NCBI RefSeq assembly: GCF_000731315.1
Contig: NZ_HG938354.1
Location: 1 to 64,000, forward strand
Length of the DNA: 64,000 nt
Reading direction: 5' to 3'
DNA from: Neorhizobium galegae bv. orientalis str. HAMBI 540
GTDB taxonomy: Bacteria > Pseudomonadota > Alphaproteobacteria > Rhizobiales > Rhizobiaceae
How positions within the stretch are numbered: the stretch's first letter is position 1; each line of letters starts with the position of its first letter. Below, in pieces: positions 51,684 to 60,125 of this stretch. The notes below the pieces were generated by a model. It saw only the letters and a program-made list of their open reading frames with translations, did no database searches and was not told where the DNA came from. The translations under genes were made by a program, and so were the position numbers.

Positions 51684-53102
51684 ATGAACAAGGATCAGAA
51701 TCCCATGAGCAATCCTCAATTCCGAGGGGCTGCGGGGCTCGCATTGCTGCTGCTCTGCACCGCCAATTTTCTCGACGCGATGGATGTCTCCACAATCGGC
51801 GTCGCACTTCCCGCCATTCAGGCCGAACTCGGCATGCGGGCCACTTCCCTGCAATGGGCGGTCAGTGCCTATGTGCTCGGTTACGGCGGTTTTCTGCTGC
51901 TCGGCGGCCGCGTCGCCGACATTTTCGGTCATCGCCGCGTCTTCCTCTGGTCGCTGGCGATCTTTGCGGCGGCCAGCATCGCCGGTGGGTTCGTCGACAG
52001 CGGCCCGACGCTGATCGCGGCCCGGCTCATCAAGGGCATCGCCGCAGCCTTCACGGCACCGGCCGCGCTGGCACTTCTGCTGGCGGTCTTCGGCGAAGGG
52101 CCGCAGCGCGCCAAGGCGCTTGGCCTCTTCGCCTCCACCGGGGCCGCCGGCTTTGTGCTCGGCATGGTGCTCGGCGGCGCTGCGACGCTGATCAGCTGGC
52201 GGGCAACGCTGGTGATGGGCGCGCCGGTCGCAATCCTGACCCTGCTTCTCGCGCCGATAGCCTTGCCGCTCGACGCGCGCCGCACCGGGCCGCGTCCCGG
52301 CTTCGACTGGGCCGGCGCAATCACCATCACCCCCGGTCTGCTGCTTTTCGTGTTCGGCATCACCAATGCGGCCTCGGCGGGTTGGGCCGATATCTTCACC
52401 TGGGGCTCGCTCGTGGCCGCAATCGTGCTGATCCTCGGCTTCCTCGCCATCGAAGCCCGCCATAAAGACCCGATGGTGCCGCTGGCGATGTTCCGCCGCG
52501 CCAGACTCACCCATGCCAATATCGTCGGCTTTCTCTATCAGGGGGCTTATATCGGCTTCCAGTTCACCGCGACGCTCTATTATCAGGACGTCTATGGCTG
52601 GTCGGCCTTTGCGACGGGCTTCTGCTTTGCCGGCGCCGGTGCCTTCGTGATGTTCCTGGCACCTCGCTTCGCGACACTTGCCCAGAACCGCGGCACAACC
52701 GGCTTCATGACGGCGGGCGTCGGACTGCAGGCGATCAGCTACATCTTCTGGGTCCTGTCGGTCGGCCATATCGACCCGATCCTGCTCGTCATACTGTCGC
52801 AGATACCGCTCGGCCTCGGTTATGCCATGACCTTCCCGTCCATTCAGGTCGCGGCGCTGGCCGATATCGAGGAGGACAAGTCGGGGCTTGCCTCCGGCAT
52901 GTTCTTCGCCGCGTTCCAGATCGGTGGCGGGGTGGTGCTGGCGGCAACGTCTGCCGTGTTCAGCGGCGCTCCGGCCTTCGGCTGGGAGCCCTATTCCGCA
53001 GCTGTCGCCTTCGTCGCGACGCTCGCCGTGCTGATCACCCTGATCGCGGCGCTCGGCCCGAAACCGTCTTCGGCCGCCGATCGATACCAGGCAGCCGAGT
53101 AG
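51684..53102 (+). CDS. MFS drug/solute exporter (DHA2, EmrB/QacA-like)
   Basis: A 472-residue major facilitator with about fourteen membrane segments, the number typical of DHA2 exporters. MFS motif A-like GGRVADIFGHRRVFLWSLAI lies after segment 2, motif C-like GAAGFVLGMVLGGAATLISW in segment 5, and LDAMDVSTIGVALPAIQAEL in segment 1. The ATG at 51684 is used; ATG 51705 (MSNPQFRG) has a comparable site. A strong terminator follows, then a MarR gene with its own operator. Pairing with LysR and MarR suggests an inducible efflux function for an aromatic or antimicrobial compound. Confidence 0.91.
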   Translation: MNKDQNPMSNPQFRGAAGLALLLLCTANFLDAMDVSTIGVALPAIQAELGMRATSLQWAVSAYVLGYGGFLLLGGRVADIFGHRRVFLWSLAIFAAASIAGGFVDSGPTLIAARLIKGIAAAFTAPAALALLLAVFGEGPQRAKALGLFASTGAAGFVLGMVLGGAATLISWRATLVMGAPVAILTLLLAPIALPLDARRTGPRPGFDWAGAITITPGLLLFVFGITNAASAGWADIFTWGSLVAAIVLILGFLAIEARHKDPMVPLAMFRRARLTHANIVGFLYQGAYIGFQFTATLYYQDVYGWSAFATGFCFAGAGAFVMFLAPRFATLAQNRGTTGFMTAGVGLQAISYIFWVLSVGHIDPILLVILSQIPLGLGYAMTFPSIQVAALADIEEDKSGLASGMFFAAFQIGGGVVLAATSAVFSGAPAFGWEPYSAAVAFVATLAVLITLIAALGPKPSSAADRYQAAE

Positions 53103-53114
53103 ATCTGCTCTCCA

Positions 53115-53142
53115 CCCGCGCCGTCATCCGGCGCGGGTTTTT
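53115..53142 (+). terminator. Rho-independent terminator after the MFS gene
   Basis: A perfect 8-bp stem CCCGCGCC / GGCGCGGG with a 7-base loop is followed by TTTTT, 13 bases behind the stop of the MFS gene. Confidence 0.9.
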
Positions 53143-53236
53143 GCTTAGCCTCGACCCAGCCGCAGATCGTCCAGCGACAGGCGTTGTCCATCGCTTCGCT
53201 TGCAGTCCGTCAGGCTTTGGCGGACAATCGGTCAAA

Positions 53237-53266
53237 GCAAGGTAATTTGACGTCAAACTACCTTGC
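53237..53266. promoter_or_regulatory. 30-bp near-perfect palindrome upstream of marR-type gene
   Basis: Outer arms GCAAGGTA (53237-53244) and TACCTTGC (53259-53266) flank the perfect inner palindrome TTTGACGTCAAA (53246-53257). Across the full 30 bp only one base pair is mismatched. It lies 48-77 bases before the MarR start and downstream of the MFS terminator. Autoregulation by MarR is the simple reading. Confidence 0.75.
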
Positions 53267-53313
53267 CGCATTCCCGCATTCCTACTAGTTTCCAGAGTGG
53301 GAGGAATGCAAAA

Positions 53314-53814
53314 ATGGCGGTAGAGGCATCGACGCGGCAGGACACGCATACGGAATCCGCGGACGGCGAGATGCTGGTCCCGGCCATGTTCCGGAACCTG
53401 ATCGGCTATCATCTGAGGGTGGCGCAGGAGACGTCCTTCCAGGCATTTGCCAAGGCGGCCGGCAAGGCTGACCTGAAGCCTGGGTGGTATGCGCTTCTGA
53501 CGGTGCTTGCCGAACGGGAGAGCATGACGCCGTCAGAGCTCAGCCGCATCTGCGGTCGCGACCGTTCGACGCTCACCTCCAGCCTCAAGGCATTGTCCCA
53601 CCGGGGACTGATCGAACGACAGTCGAATCCCGACGACCAACGCAGCTATAGCGTCAGGCTCACCGAAAATGGCCGCCGGATGCAGGAGCAGCTGCACGCG
53701 ATCGCGGTCGTCTACAATCGGCGTCTTGACGAGATCGCCGGTAAGGACAAGGCGGTGCTGATCGCAGTGCTCGGCCGGATCGCTGCGACCTTCGGCACAC
53801 CCCAGCATTCTTGA
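53314..53814 (+). CDS. MarR-family transcriptional regulator
   Basis: A 166-residue MarR regulator. The winged helix covers about residues 55-130 (GWYALLTVLAERESMTPSEL, CGRDRSTLTSSLKALSHRGL, SNPDDQRSYSVRLTENGRRM), with dimerisation helices at each end. Start at the ATG with GGGAGGA upstream. It probably binds the 30-bp palindrome in front of it. It may also control the MFS exporter or the CO-dehydrogenase-type genes behind it, which converge on it. Confidence 0.92.
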   Translation: MAVEASTRQDTHTESADGEMLVPAMFRNLIGYHLRVAQETSFQAFAKAAGKADLKPGWYALLTVLAERESMTPSELSRICGRDRSTLTSSLKALSHRGLIERQSNPDDQRSYSVRLTENGRRMQEQLHAIAVVYNRRLDEIAGKDKAVLIAVLGRIAATFGTPQHS

Positions 53815-53856
53815 AGATGCCGTCTCGCGGGAGTGTGGACTGCCGCGATGGTCTTT

Positions 53857-53880
53857 GGCCGGCGAGTCGCTCCGCCGGCC
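53857..53880. terminator. Stem-loop between marR-type gene and coxM
   Basis: Perfect arms GGCCGGCG and CGCCGGCC with an 8-base loop sit between two converging genes. There is no T-run. The stem is the same eight bases as in the terminator at 9241-9278. Confidence 0.5.
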
Positions 53881-53904
53881 ATTTCAATATCGATATATCT
53901 GTTC

Positions 53905-54720
53905 TCAGAGGATATGCGTGCCGCCGAGGTTCTGCACCGCGCGGCGGGTCATCACCGCCACGAGGTGGGCGCGGTAGTCGGTCGGCGCGTGCATGTCGCC
54001 CATCATCCGCGACGGGTCGATGGTGAGGCCTTCCAGCGCTTCGGCCGAAAAGTTCTCGGTCAGCAACTCCTCGGCCTCGGTCCAGCGGAACACGCCCTCG
54101 TTGCCCGCACCGGTGATCGCGACGCGGATATGGCCGTCGCGATGTTTACTGACGAAGGCGGCGGCCATCGAATAACGCGAGGCCGGGTTGCGGAATTTTG
54201 CGTAGCCGGCGATGTCCGGGGTCTTGAACTCGACGCGGACGAGAATTTCACCGGGTTCCAATGCGGTCGTGTAGAGGCCCTGGAAATATTCCTCGGCAGG
54301 GATTTCGCGGCGGTCCGTATGGACGATCGCATCAAGCGAAAGCACGGCGGCCGGATAGTCGGCTGCCGGGTCGTTATTGGCGGTCGAGCCACCGATCGTG
54401 CCCATGTGGCGCACCTGAACGTCGCCGATCGAACCCGCAAGGCCTGCAAGCGCCGGGATGGCAGCCTTGATTTCCTTCGATGCGGCGACGACGGCGTGCT
54501 TGGTGGCCGAGCCAATGATCACCTTGTCAGCGGTGACTTCAATCCCCGACAGCTCCGGAATGTTGCGCACGTCGATCAGATGCGCCGGCGCGGCAAGCCG
54601 GCTCTTCAGCGTCGGGATCAGCGTGTGGCCGCCGGAGAGATAGGAGGGCTCGTCCGAATTCCCGTAGAGTTCGACGGCTTCGGCAAGGGTCTTCGGCTTG
54701 TGGTAGGTCGTTGCGTACAT
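53905..54720 (-). CDS. coxM: CO/xanthine dehydrogenase-type FAD-binding medium subunit
   Basis: A 271-residue FAD-binding subunit of the molybdenum hydroxylase family. FAD-binding motifs are YLSGGHTLIPTLKSRLAAPA and MGTIGGSTANNDPAADYPAA, followed by the C-terminal CODH-like domain (GNEGVFRWTEAEELLTENFS). It lies 17 bases behind the 2Fe-2S subunit gene. The molybdopterin-binding large subunit needed for activity is not present on either side: a MarR gene converges from the left. The subunit is thus an orphan unless the large subunit is encoded elsewhere. The gene symbol denotes family, not proven CO oxidation. Confidence 0.9.
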   Translation of the reverse strand: MYATTYHKPKTLAEAVELYGNSDEPSYLSGGHTLIPTLKSRLAAPAHLIDVRNIPELSGIEVTADKVIIGSATKHAVVAASKEIKAAIPALAGLAGSIGDVQVRHMGTIGGSTANNDPAADYPAAVLSLDAIVHTDRREIPAEEYFQGLYTTALEPGEILVRVEFKTPDIAGYAKFRNPASRYSMAAAFVSKHRDGHIRVAITGAGNEGVFRWTEAEELLTENFSAEALEGLTIDPSRMMGDMHAPTDYRAHLVAVMTRRAVQNLGGTHIL

Positions 54721-54737
54721 GGCGTCATTCTCCCCGC

Positions 54738-55229
54738 TTATTCGGCCGCGACGGCATGTGCCGCGCGATGCTTTTCGGCGGCATCCAGCACTGCCTTGAC
54801 GATGTTGTGGTAGCCGGTGCAGCGACAGATATTGCCTTCGAGCTCGTGGCGTACGGTATGTTCGTCGAGCATGCCGTCATGGCGACGGATCATGTCGACC
54901 GAGGCCATGATCATGCCCGGCGTGCAATAACCGCATTGCAGGCCGTGATGTTCGCGGAAAGCCTGCTGCACGTCGTGCAGCTTGCCGCCTTCGGCCAGCC
55001 CCTCGATCGTCGTCACCTTCGAACCGTCGGCGGCGACGGCGAGCACGGTACAGCTCTTCACTGCCACGCCGTCGAGATGGATTGTACAGGCACCACACTG
55101 GGTGGTGTCGCAGCCGACATGGGTACCGGTGAGGCCGAGATGTTCGCGAATGAACTGCACGAGCAGCGTCCGGTCTTCGACCTCGCGCGTCTGGGGCGTG
55201 CCGTTGACGGTGATAGTAATGCGGGACAT
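54738..55229 (-). CDS. coxS: CO/xanthine dehydrogenase-type 2Fe-2S small subunit
   Basis: A 163-residue iron-sulfur subunit. The N-terminal plant-type 2Fe-2S cluster is bound by Cys in GCDTTQCGACTIHLDGVAVKSC. The C-terminal all-helical cluster domain has GLQCGYCTPGMIMASVDMIR and EGNICRCTGYHNIVKAVLDA. All eight expected cysteines are present. AGGAGGGGCG precedes the ATG. It is co-transcribed with the FAD subunit. Upstream lies a CoxG-like remnant rather than a large subunit gene. Confidence 0.94.
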   Translation of the reverse strand: MSRITITVNGTPQTREVEDRTLLVQFIREHLGLTGTHVGCDTTQCGACTIHLDGVAVKSCTVLAVAADGSKVTTIEGLAEGGKLHDVQQAFREHHGLQCGYCTPGMIMASVDMIRRHDGMLDEHTVRHELEGNICRCTGYHNIVKAVLDAAEKHRAAHAVAAE

Positions 55230-55241
55230 GCGCCCCTCCTG

Positions 55242-55640
55242 TTAAAAATCGGGCGGCGAGAGCCGCGATGGCAATAACGACGACGATGCCGCCGCGATAT
55301 GGGGCATACGGCTGAAAGGCCGCGCGGCCGTTGCCGCAGGCGCGACAGACGGTCCGGCAGCTTCGGGAGCCGCAGGGGAAATAGGTGCCGATGGTGCAGC
55401 TGACATGACTGGCGCGGCAACAGCCGCCGTCGCAATAGCCTCTGCTAATCCGGCATCGGCGGTATGATCAACCATCACGGGCCGCATCGCAAGCTTTTCG
55501 AAGAACTCGTCGGCGAGTTTTTTCGCAGCGGAATCAAGAAGCCACGAGCCCGCGTTTCCGATCAGGCATCGGCCGATCCGCTGGCCCACGGGCCGGCGCC
55601 CATGCGGAACAAGATCATAAGCCTCCCTGCGGCTACGATC
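55242..55640 (-). pseudogene. CoxG-like (SRPBCC) membrane accessory protein, C-terminal remnant
   Basis: The frame contains LLDSAAKKLADEFFEKLAMR, which resembles the end of the CoxG domain, followed by an Ala/Pro-rich linker usual before the CoxG membrane anchor. The anchor itself appears in another frame near 55250-55300 (GGIVVVIAIAALAARFL), implying a frameshift in the GC-rich run near 55320. The first two thirds of the domain are missing. This is read as a decayed accessory gene of the adjacent CoxS-CoxM pair. Homology is short, so confidence is moderate. The roughly 140 bases up to ubiX hold nothing else recognised. Confidence 0.55.
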
Positions 55641-55782
55641 GAAAACCGGCGCGCTGAAGCCCGGCACCCGCCCGGTGGAAAAGGCTGTGGCCGAACACAT
55701 GCGAGCAATCGACGATCGCCGCATTGCGCCCATCGGAAAGTGGCGTTAAGGCGTCGCAATAGATTGTTCAGGGAAAACTCCC

Positions 55783-56367
55783 ATGCGCCGCATCATCATC
55801 GCCATCACCGGAGCTTCCGGTGTCGTTTATGGCGTTCGCGCCCTGCAGCTTTTGAGGGAGGTCGAGGATATCGAGACCCATGCGGTGATCTCGCCTTCCG
55901 CTTTCCGCACGGCGATCGACGAGATCGACATGAGTGCCGAAGAGATCAAGAGCCTGGCCGACGTGCTCTATAATCACAAGGATATCGGCGCGGCGCTTTC
56001 CTCCGGCTCGTTCCGCACTGCCGGCATGCTCGTCGCACCCTGTTCGGTGAAGACGCTGAGCGGCATCGCCAATTGCTACAATGACGAGCTGATCGTGCGC
56101 GCGGCCGACGTCTGTCTGAAGGAGCGCCGGCGCGTCGTGCTGTTGTTTCGCGAGACGCCGCTGCATGCCGGCCATATCGCGCTGATGGACCAGGCAACCC
56201 GCAACGGCGCAATCGTCATGCCGCCGGTGCCCGCCTTCTATTCGAAGCCCAACTCATTGGATGAAATGGTGACCCAGACGGTCGGCCGCGCGCTCGATCT
56301 CTTCGACATCCACCTGCCGATGGTCAAGCGTTGGAAGGACGGCCCTGGTTCACCCGGCCAGCACTGA
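55783..56367 (+). CDS. UbiX-family flavin prenyltransferase
   Basis: A 194-residue flavoprotein of the UbiX/Pad1 family, which attaches a dimethylallyl group to FMN to make the cofactor of UbiD-type decarboxylases. It starts MRRIIIAITGASGVVYGVRA with the GASG flavin motif, and has PCSVKTLSGIANCYNDELIV and RRRVVLLFRETPLHAGHIAL. Start ATG is certain from the family N-terminus. No ubiD partner is in the window. A second UbiX copy on an accessory replicon often serves an aromatic-acid decarboxylase, which would suit the pca pathway nearby, but this is inference. Confidence 0.92.
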   Translation: MRRIIIAITGASGVVYGVRALQLLREVEDIETHAVISPSAFRTAIDEIDMSAEEIKSLADVLYNHKDIGAALSSGSFRTAGMLVAPCSVKTLSGIANCYNDELIVRAADVCLKERRRVVLLFRETPLHAGHIALMDQATRNGAIVMPPVPAFYSKPNSLDEMVTQTVGRALDLFDIHLPMVKRWKDGPGSPGQH

Positions 56368-56389
56368 TCTTGTGCTCCGGGTATCGACC

Positions 56390-56896
56390 CTAAAGGGCCA
56401 AGAGCGCATTTTCGATCACGGCAAGCGCCGTGGCAGTCTTCTCGTCCGGCTCCGCTCCACGGAAAAACCTCACGACGTTTCTGAGATTACCAGCTGCATC
56501 GCCTGTTGAACCGTCGGCTGCCATCAGCGCCTGCCCTTCGGCCTCCAGCATCGCCAGCTCGATCTTTTCCGAACTGAGTTCGACACCTTTCACGCCGTTG
56601 CGCAGGGTTTCCGTTTCTTTGGTGGGGGCCGGATGCGGCCCGCTCTTCAACCGCCGGCGCGCAGCGCGGAGCGGCTTCACCACCTCATTGCGCCAGTCTG
56701 CGACGCGGCCGTCGATACGGGCAACCTCTGTTGGCGAAAGCGCCACGGAATTTTTTTCCAGCCAGGCGGAGAACAACAGCACCGGCACGTCGACGCCGCT
56801 GTCGTCCTGAAGCAGAAGGCAGGCTTCGCCGACACCGGGCGTACCATAAAGCCGCAATGCGAAATCCCAAAGTCCCTGCCCGATATCCGCAGCCAT
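56390..56896 (-). CDS. TIGR02444-like (DUF2390) hypothetical protein
   Basis: A 168-residue helical protein of unknown function. The N-terminal half (MAADIGQGLWDFALRLYGTP, GVGEACLLLQDDSGVDVPVL, LLFSAWLEKN) matches the pattern of the TIGR02444/DUF2390 group. The C-terminal half has KIELAMLEAEGQALM and a final hydrophobic helix. Start at the ATG with GGAGAGG 4 bases upstream; the upstream extension of eight residues lacks one. It converges with ubiX, 22 bases apart. Confidence 0.72.
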   Translation of the reverse strand: MAADIGQGLWDFALRLYGTPGVGEACLLLQDDSGVDVPVLLFSAWLEKNSVALSPTEVARIDGRVADWRNEVVKPLRAARRRLKSGPHPAPTKETETLRNGVKGVELSSEKIELAMLEAEGQALMAADGSTGDAAGNLRNVVRFFRGAEPDEKTATALAVIENALLAL

Positions 56897-56958
56897 GCAG
56901 CCTCTCCATCGCCTTGGCACGGCTTATCAGCTTGACTGCGAACCAGGCAAGCTTCGCC

Positions 56959-58770
56959 TCAGGCGGCGCGGCGACGCCGCCCGGCCTGGGAAGAGCCGGC
57001 GGTGAGCTGGAACTGGCCGACCATCTGGCGCAGTTTCGAAGCCTCGTCGGCGAGACCGGAGCTCGCTGCCGTCGTCTCCTCGACCATGGCGGCGTTCTGC
57101 TGGGTCATCTGGTCCATCTGGTTGACGGCCGAGTTGATCTCCGAAAGCCCGGTCGACTGTTCGCGGGCCGAGCGGGCGATATCGTCCACATGGCCGTTGA
57201 TGGTGATGATATATCCCTCGATCGACTTCAGCGATTCACCGGCGTCGCGGACATATTTCACGCCATGGCCGACTTCGACTGTCGAGTTCTGGATCAACGC
57301 CTTGATCTCCTTGGCAGCGTTCGCCGACCTCTGCGCGAGTTCGCGGACTTCCTGCGCGACGACCGCAAAGCCCTTGCCAGCCTCACCGGCCCGGGCAGCC
57401 TCGACGCCGGCATTCAGCGCCAAAAGATTGGTCTGGAAGGCGATCTCGTCGATGACGCCGATGATGTTGGAGATCTGGCTGGAACTTTCCTCGATGCGGC
57501 GCATCGCCTCGACGGCATTGGCCACAACTTCGCCGGAACGGGCGGCGGACGAATTGGCTTCCGCAGCGATCTGGCGCGTCTCATCGACTTTCTTGGACGC
57601 GGAACTGACATTCGCAGTGATCTGATCGAGTGCGGCGGCCGTCTCTTCGAGTGAAGCGGCCTGCTGCTCCGCGCGGCGCGACAGGTCGGATGCGGATTGG
57701 CTGATTTCCTGGGTTCCCCCGTCGATCGCCTCGGCGCTGCCGGCAATCTGCGTCAGCGTGCTGGCGAGCTGGGCGATCGAGGTATTGAAATCGTGGCGCA
57801 GAGCCTCGAAATCCGCCGAAAAGGCGTCTGTGAGCTGGAAGGAAAGATCGCCTGCGGCGAGCCGGCGCAGGCCGCCGCCAAGGCCGGATGTCGCGACGCG
57901 GAGCCTCTGGGATGCGTCGGTTTCGGCTTGTTCCTGCGCGGCGATGCGCTCGGCTTCCGACCGGTTACGGGCTTCGATGGCCTCGTCTTCCAGCCGTTTG
58001 TTGTCGAGTGCCGCCCGGCGGAAGATCTCGACTGCCGCCGCCATCCCGCCGATCTCGTCCTTGCGGTCCATGCCGAAAATGGTCAGCGCCAGTTCGCCGC
58101 CGGCGAGGCGCCGCATGCAATCCTGCAGACGCTGCAGCGGCCCGACGACGCCCGACAGCACGACCCGGATCGAGAAGCCGACCACGATCAGCGACATGAC
58201 GCCGATCACGGTCATCCAGACGAAGAGGCTGGCCTTGTCCTTCAGCGCGTCCTCGAAACTCGTGTGTGCGACGTCGAGCTGCAGCTTGGTCAGCGCGTTC
58301 AGCGGTTCGGCAAGCGGCTCGATCGCCGGGTAGAGCCGCTTCGTCACATAGGTATCCAGGGCCGTCTGATCGCGCTTGCCCATGATCGCCAGAAGCTCGT
58401 TGACGGCCTTGGTGGTTTCGGTATGAGCGCCGAGGTAACGCTGAACAAGACTTTTTTCCTGATCGGTCAGGTAGGTTGCCTGGTAGGCCGCCCATTCGCG
58501 GTCGGCGGTGACAAGCGCTGCCCGGACGGTCTGTTCGCCCAGTTCCCAGCTGAATGCGCCGCTGCGGGTCTTGTGAGCGGTGTCCACGATGGTGACCGCA
58601 TAGGCGTCGGAGACCATCTTGATCTGCGCCATGGGCTCGATTCGATCTTCTACGATCATGCGGGTGCGGGCCGAAAGCGTGTCCATTCCGATGAATGCGG
58701 CTGTCGTCGTTGCCGCCAGCGCAAGCGCAAGGCCGACGACGCTGGCGACAAGCTTGAATTTAATGGTCAT
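56959..58770 (-). CDS. Methyl-accepting chemotaxis protein
   Basis: A 603-residue transmembrane chemoreceptor. The first membrane segment is near residues 5-28 ([20 protein letters not shown]). A periplasmic helical sensor (about 30-185) precedes the second segment ([20 protein letters not shown]), HAMP modules and the signalling hairpin [20 protein letters not shown]. Architecture is the same as in the receptor at 3829-5703, but the sensor sequences differ. Start at ATG 58770, ten residues inside the longest frame. No che genes are nearby. Confidence 0.92.
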   Translation of the reverse strand: MTIKFKLVASVVGLALALAATTTAAFIGMDTLSARTRMIVEDRIEPMAQIKMVSDAYAVTIVDTAHKTRSGAFSWELGEQTVRAALVTADREWAAYQATYLTDQEKSLVQRYLGAHTETTKAVNELLAIMGKRDQTALDTYVTKRLYPAIEPLAEPLNALTKLQLDVAHTSFEDALKDKASLFVWMTVIGVMSLIVVGFSIRVVLSGVVGPLQRLQDCMRRLAGGELALTIFGMDRKDEIGGMAAAVEIFRRAALDNKRLEDEAIEARNRSEAERIAAQEQAETDASQRLRVATSGLGGGLRRLAAGDLSFQLTDAFSADFEALRHDFNTSIAQLASTLTQIAGSAEAIDGGTQEISQSASDLSRRAEQQAASLEETAAALDQITANVSSASKKVDETRQIAAEANSSAARSGEVVANAVEAMRRIEESSSQISNIIGVIDEIAFQTNLLALNAGVEAARAGEAGKGFAVVAQEVRELAQRSANAAKEIKALIQNSTVEVGHGVKYVRDAGESLKSIEGYIITINGHVDDIARSAREQSTGLSEINSAVNQMDQMTQQNAAMVEETTAASSGLADEASKLRQMVGQFQLTAGSSQAGRRRRAA

Positions 58771-58970
58771 CGGAAAGATCCATGGCTGCATTTGAGACAA
58801 TGGCCAAATCCTGTTGGCCCGCTATGGTTAAGGATTGCGGAAAATGCTGAGGATATGTTTAACGGCACTACCAGAGATGGCATCGGTTGCGTCTTTCGCT
58901 CGGGACCGAGGCCGCGTTTGACGAGAGGCAGGCGGCGACGGTTCGGGAGCCGGCATGAGGGAGATGAGTT

Positions 58971-59351
58971 ATGAAACTTGCGCATGTCGCGCTTTGGACA
59001 CCGGAACTCGACAAGCTCGTTGCGTTCTTCGAAGACATGTTCGGCGCCACCGCCAGCCCGCTCTATGAGAGCCGTCGGCGCGCCGGCTTCTCCTCGAAAT
59101 TCCTCACCCTTTCCGAAGGTGCTACGATCGAGATCATGAGCGGCCCGTGGATTGCGCCGGAAGCGCCGCGGGAGCGCGCCGGTTACGCGCATATGGCAAT
59201 TTCGCTCGGCAGCCGAAAGGCGGTCGACGAGATGGCCGCCAGGGCGGCAGCCATGGGCGTCCTCGTCTCCCCGGCCCGCATGACCGGGGATGGGTTCTAC
59301 GAGGCGGTGATATCGGACCCTGACGGCAATCCGGTCGAGATCACGGAGTGA
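58971..59351 (+). CDS. VOC-family (glyoxalase-like) protein
   Basis: A 126-residue vicinal-oxygen-chelate protein. It starts MKLAHVALWTPELDKLVAFF, with the first metal ligand His in LAHVALW, and has GYAHMAISLGSRKAVDEMAA (second His) and ISDPDGNPVEITE (terminal Glu). These three are usual metal ligands of the fold. AGGGAG precedes the ATG by 8 bases. The substrate is unknown. It is transcribed away from the chemoreceptor. Confidence 0.88.
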   Translation: MKLAHVALWTPELDKLVAFFEDMFGATASPLYESRRRAGFSSKFLTLSEGATIEIMSGPWIAPEAPRERAGYAHMAISLGSRKAVDEMAARAAAMGVLVSPARMTGDGFYEAVISDPDGNPVEITE

Positions 59352-59372
59352 TGGATCTCAGGTCTGGCCGGC

Positions 59373-59795
59373 TCAGCCTTGAAAAGTCCAGGGATTGAGG
59401 CAGGGCACGCCGAGCGGCTCGAAATCTAAGATGTTACGGGTGACGACGGTCAGCCCGTGATGCAGCGCTGTTGCGGCGATCATTGCATCCGGTGACGGCC
59501 GCTTGTTCGGAGTGGGAAGGGCGCCGGTGCGAAGAGCAATCGCCGTGTCGAAGGGAAGAATGCGGTCGCTGAAATTCACCAGCACATCCTCGGTCAGCCA
59601 GCGTTCCAGTTCAGTCGAGAAAACAGCGTTTCGGCTTTGCTCCAGTCGGACCCCGAAACGAATCTCCATGATGGTGATCACTGACAGAAACGCGTCGTCT
59701 ATGCGGAACTTCCGCATGAAAGCCTGAAAGGCAGGGGCTTGCTTTTCCGGCCGCTTCGAGCACGAAATGACATTGGTATCCAGCAGGAATGCCAT
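59373..59795 (-). CDS. PIN-domain toxin (VapC/FitB type), intact
   Basis: A 140-residue PIN-domain ribonuclease. The acidic active-site residues are present: Asp in FLLDTNVIS, Glu in ITIMEIRFGV, Asp in RPSPDAMIAATAL and the later TRNILDFEPLGV. FitB-like ending PCLNPWTFQG. The start codon follows the antitoxin stop directly (TGAATG). Unlike the two other toxins in this window, it has no visible lesion. Confidence 0.92.
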   Translation of the reverse strand: MAFLLDTNVISCSKRPEKQAPAFQAFMRKFRIDDAFLSVITIMEIRFGVRLEQSRNAVFSTELERWLTEDVLVNFSDRILPFDTAIALRTGALPTPNKRPSPDAMIAATALHHGLTVVTRNILDFEPLGVPCLNPWTFQG

Positions 59796-60050
59796 TCAGA
59801 ACTCAACCTCGCGCCCCTCGAAACTCAGGCGCGGAGGGTCGAAATCCTGATCGACGGTACCTTGGGTATCACGCAAAGCGTCGTAGAGGCTCTTCTGCTT
59901 CTTCCAGTTGGCCTCGAATTCGTCGTAGCTGACAAGCACATGCGTCGGCTTGCCGTGATCGGTGATGACCAGCGGGTTTTCGTTTGCCGCTTGCCGGGCC
60001 TTGCTCGGGTTCTGGTTGAAGGAGGCACTGGTCATGTATGAAAGGGGCAT
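59796..60050 (-). CDS. Phd/YefM-type antitoxin
   Basis: An 84-residue antitoxin. The N-terminal Phd/YefM DNA-binding domain (SASFNQNPSKARQAANENPL, VITDHGKPTHVLVSYDEFE) is followed by an acidic toxin-binding tail (DALRDTQGTVDQDFDPPRLS). It is the first gene of the module, and an 8-bp inverted repeat lies 19-48 bases before its start. GGAGG-type site (GGAGGTC) lies close to the ATG. Confidence 0.9.
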   Translation of the reverse strand: MPLSYMTSASFNQNPSKARQAANENPLVITDHGKPTHVLVSYDEFEANWKKQKSLYDALRDTQGTVDQDFDPPRLSFEGREVEF

Positions 60051-60068
60051 GGGGACCTCCGGAGCATC

Positions 60069-60098
60069 TCTAGTATCTTTTTTCGAAAATATACTAGA
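60069..60098. promoter_or_regulatory. Inverted-repeat operator of the Phd/PIN module
   Basis: Perfect 8-bp arms TCTAGTAT (60069-60076) and ATACTAGA (60091-60098) flank a 14-base AT-rich spacer in front of the antitoxin gene. This suits autorepression by the antitoxin-toxin complex. Confidence 0.65.
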
Positions 60099-60125
60099 AT
60101 TGCCCGTCCTTCAATGCAGATGCCG

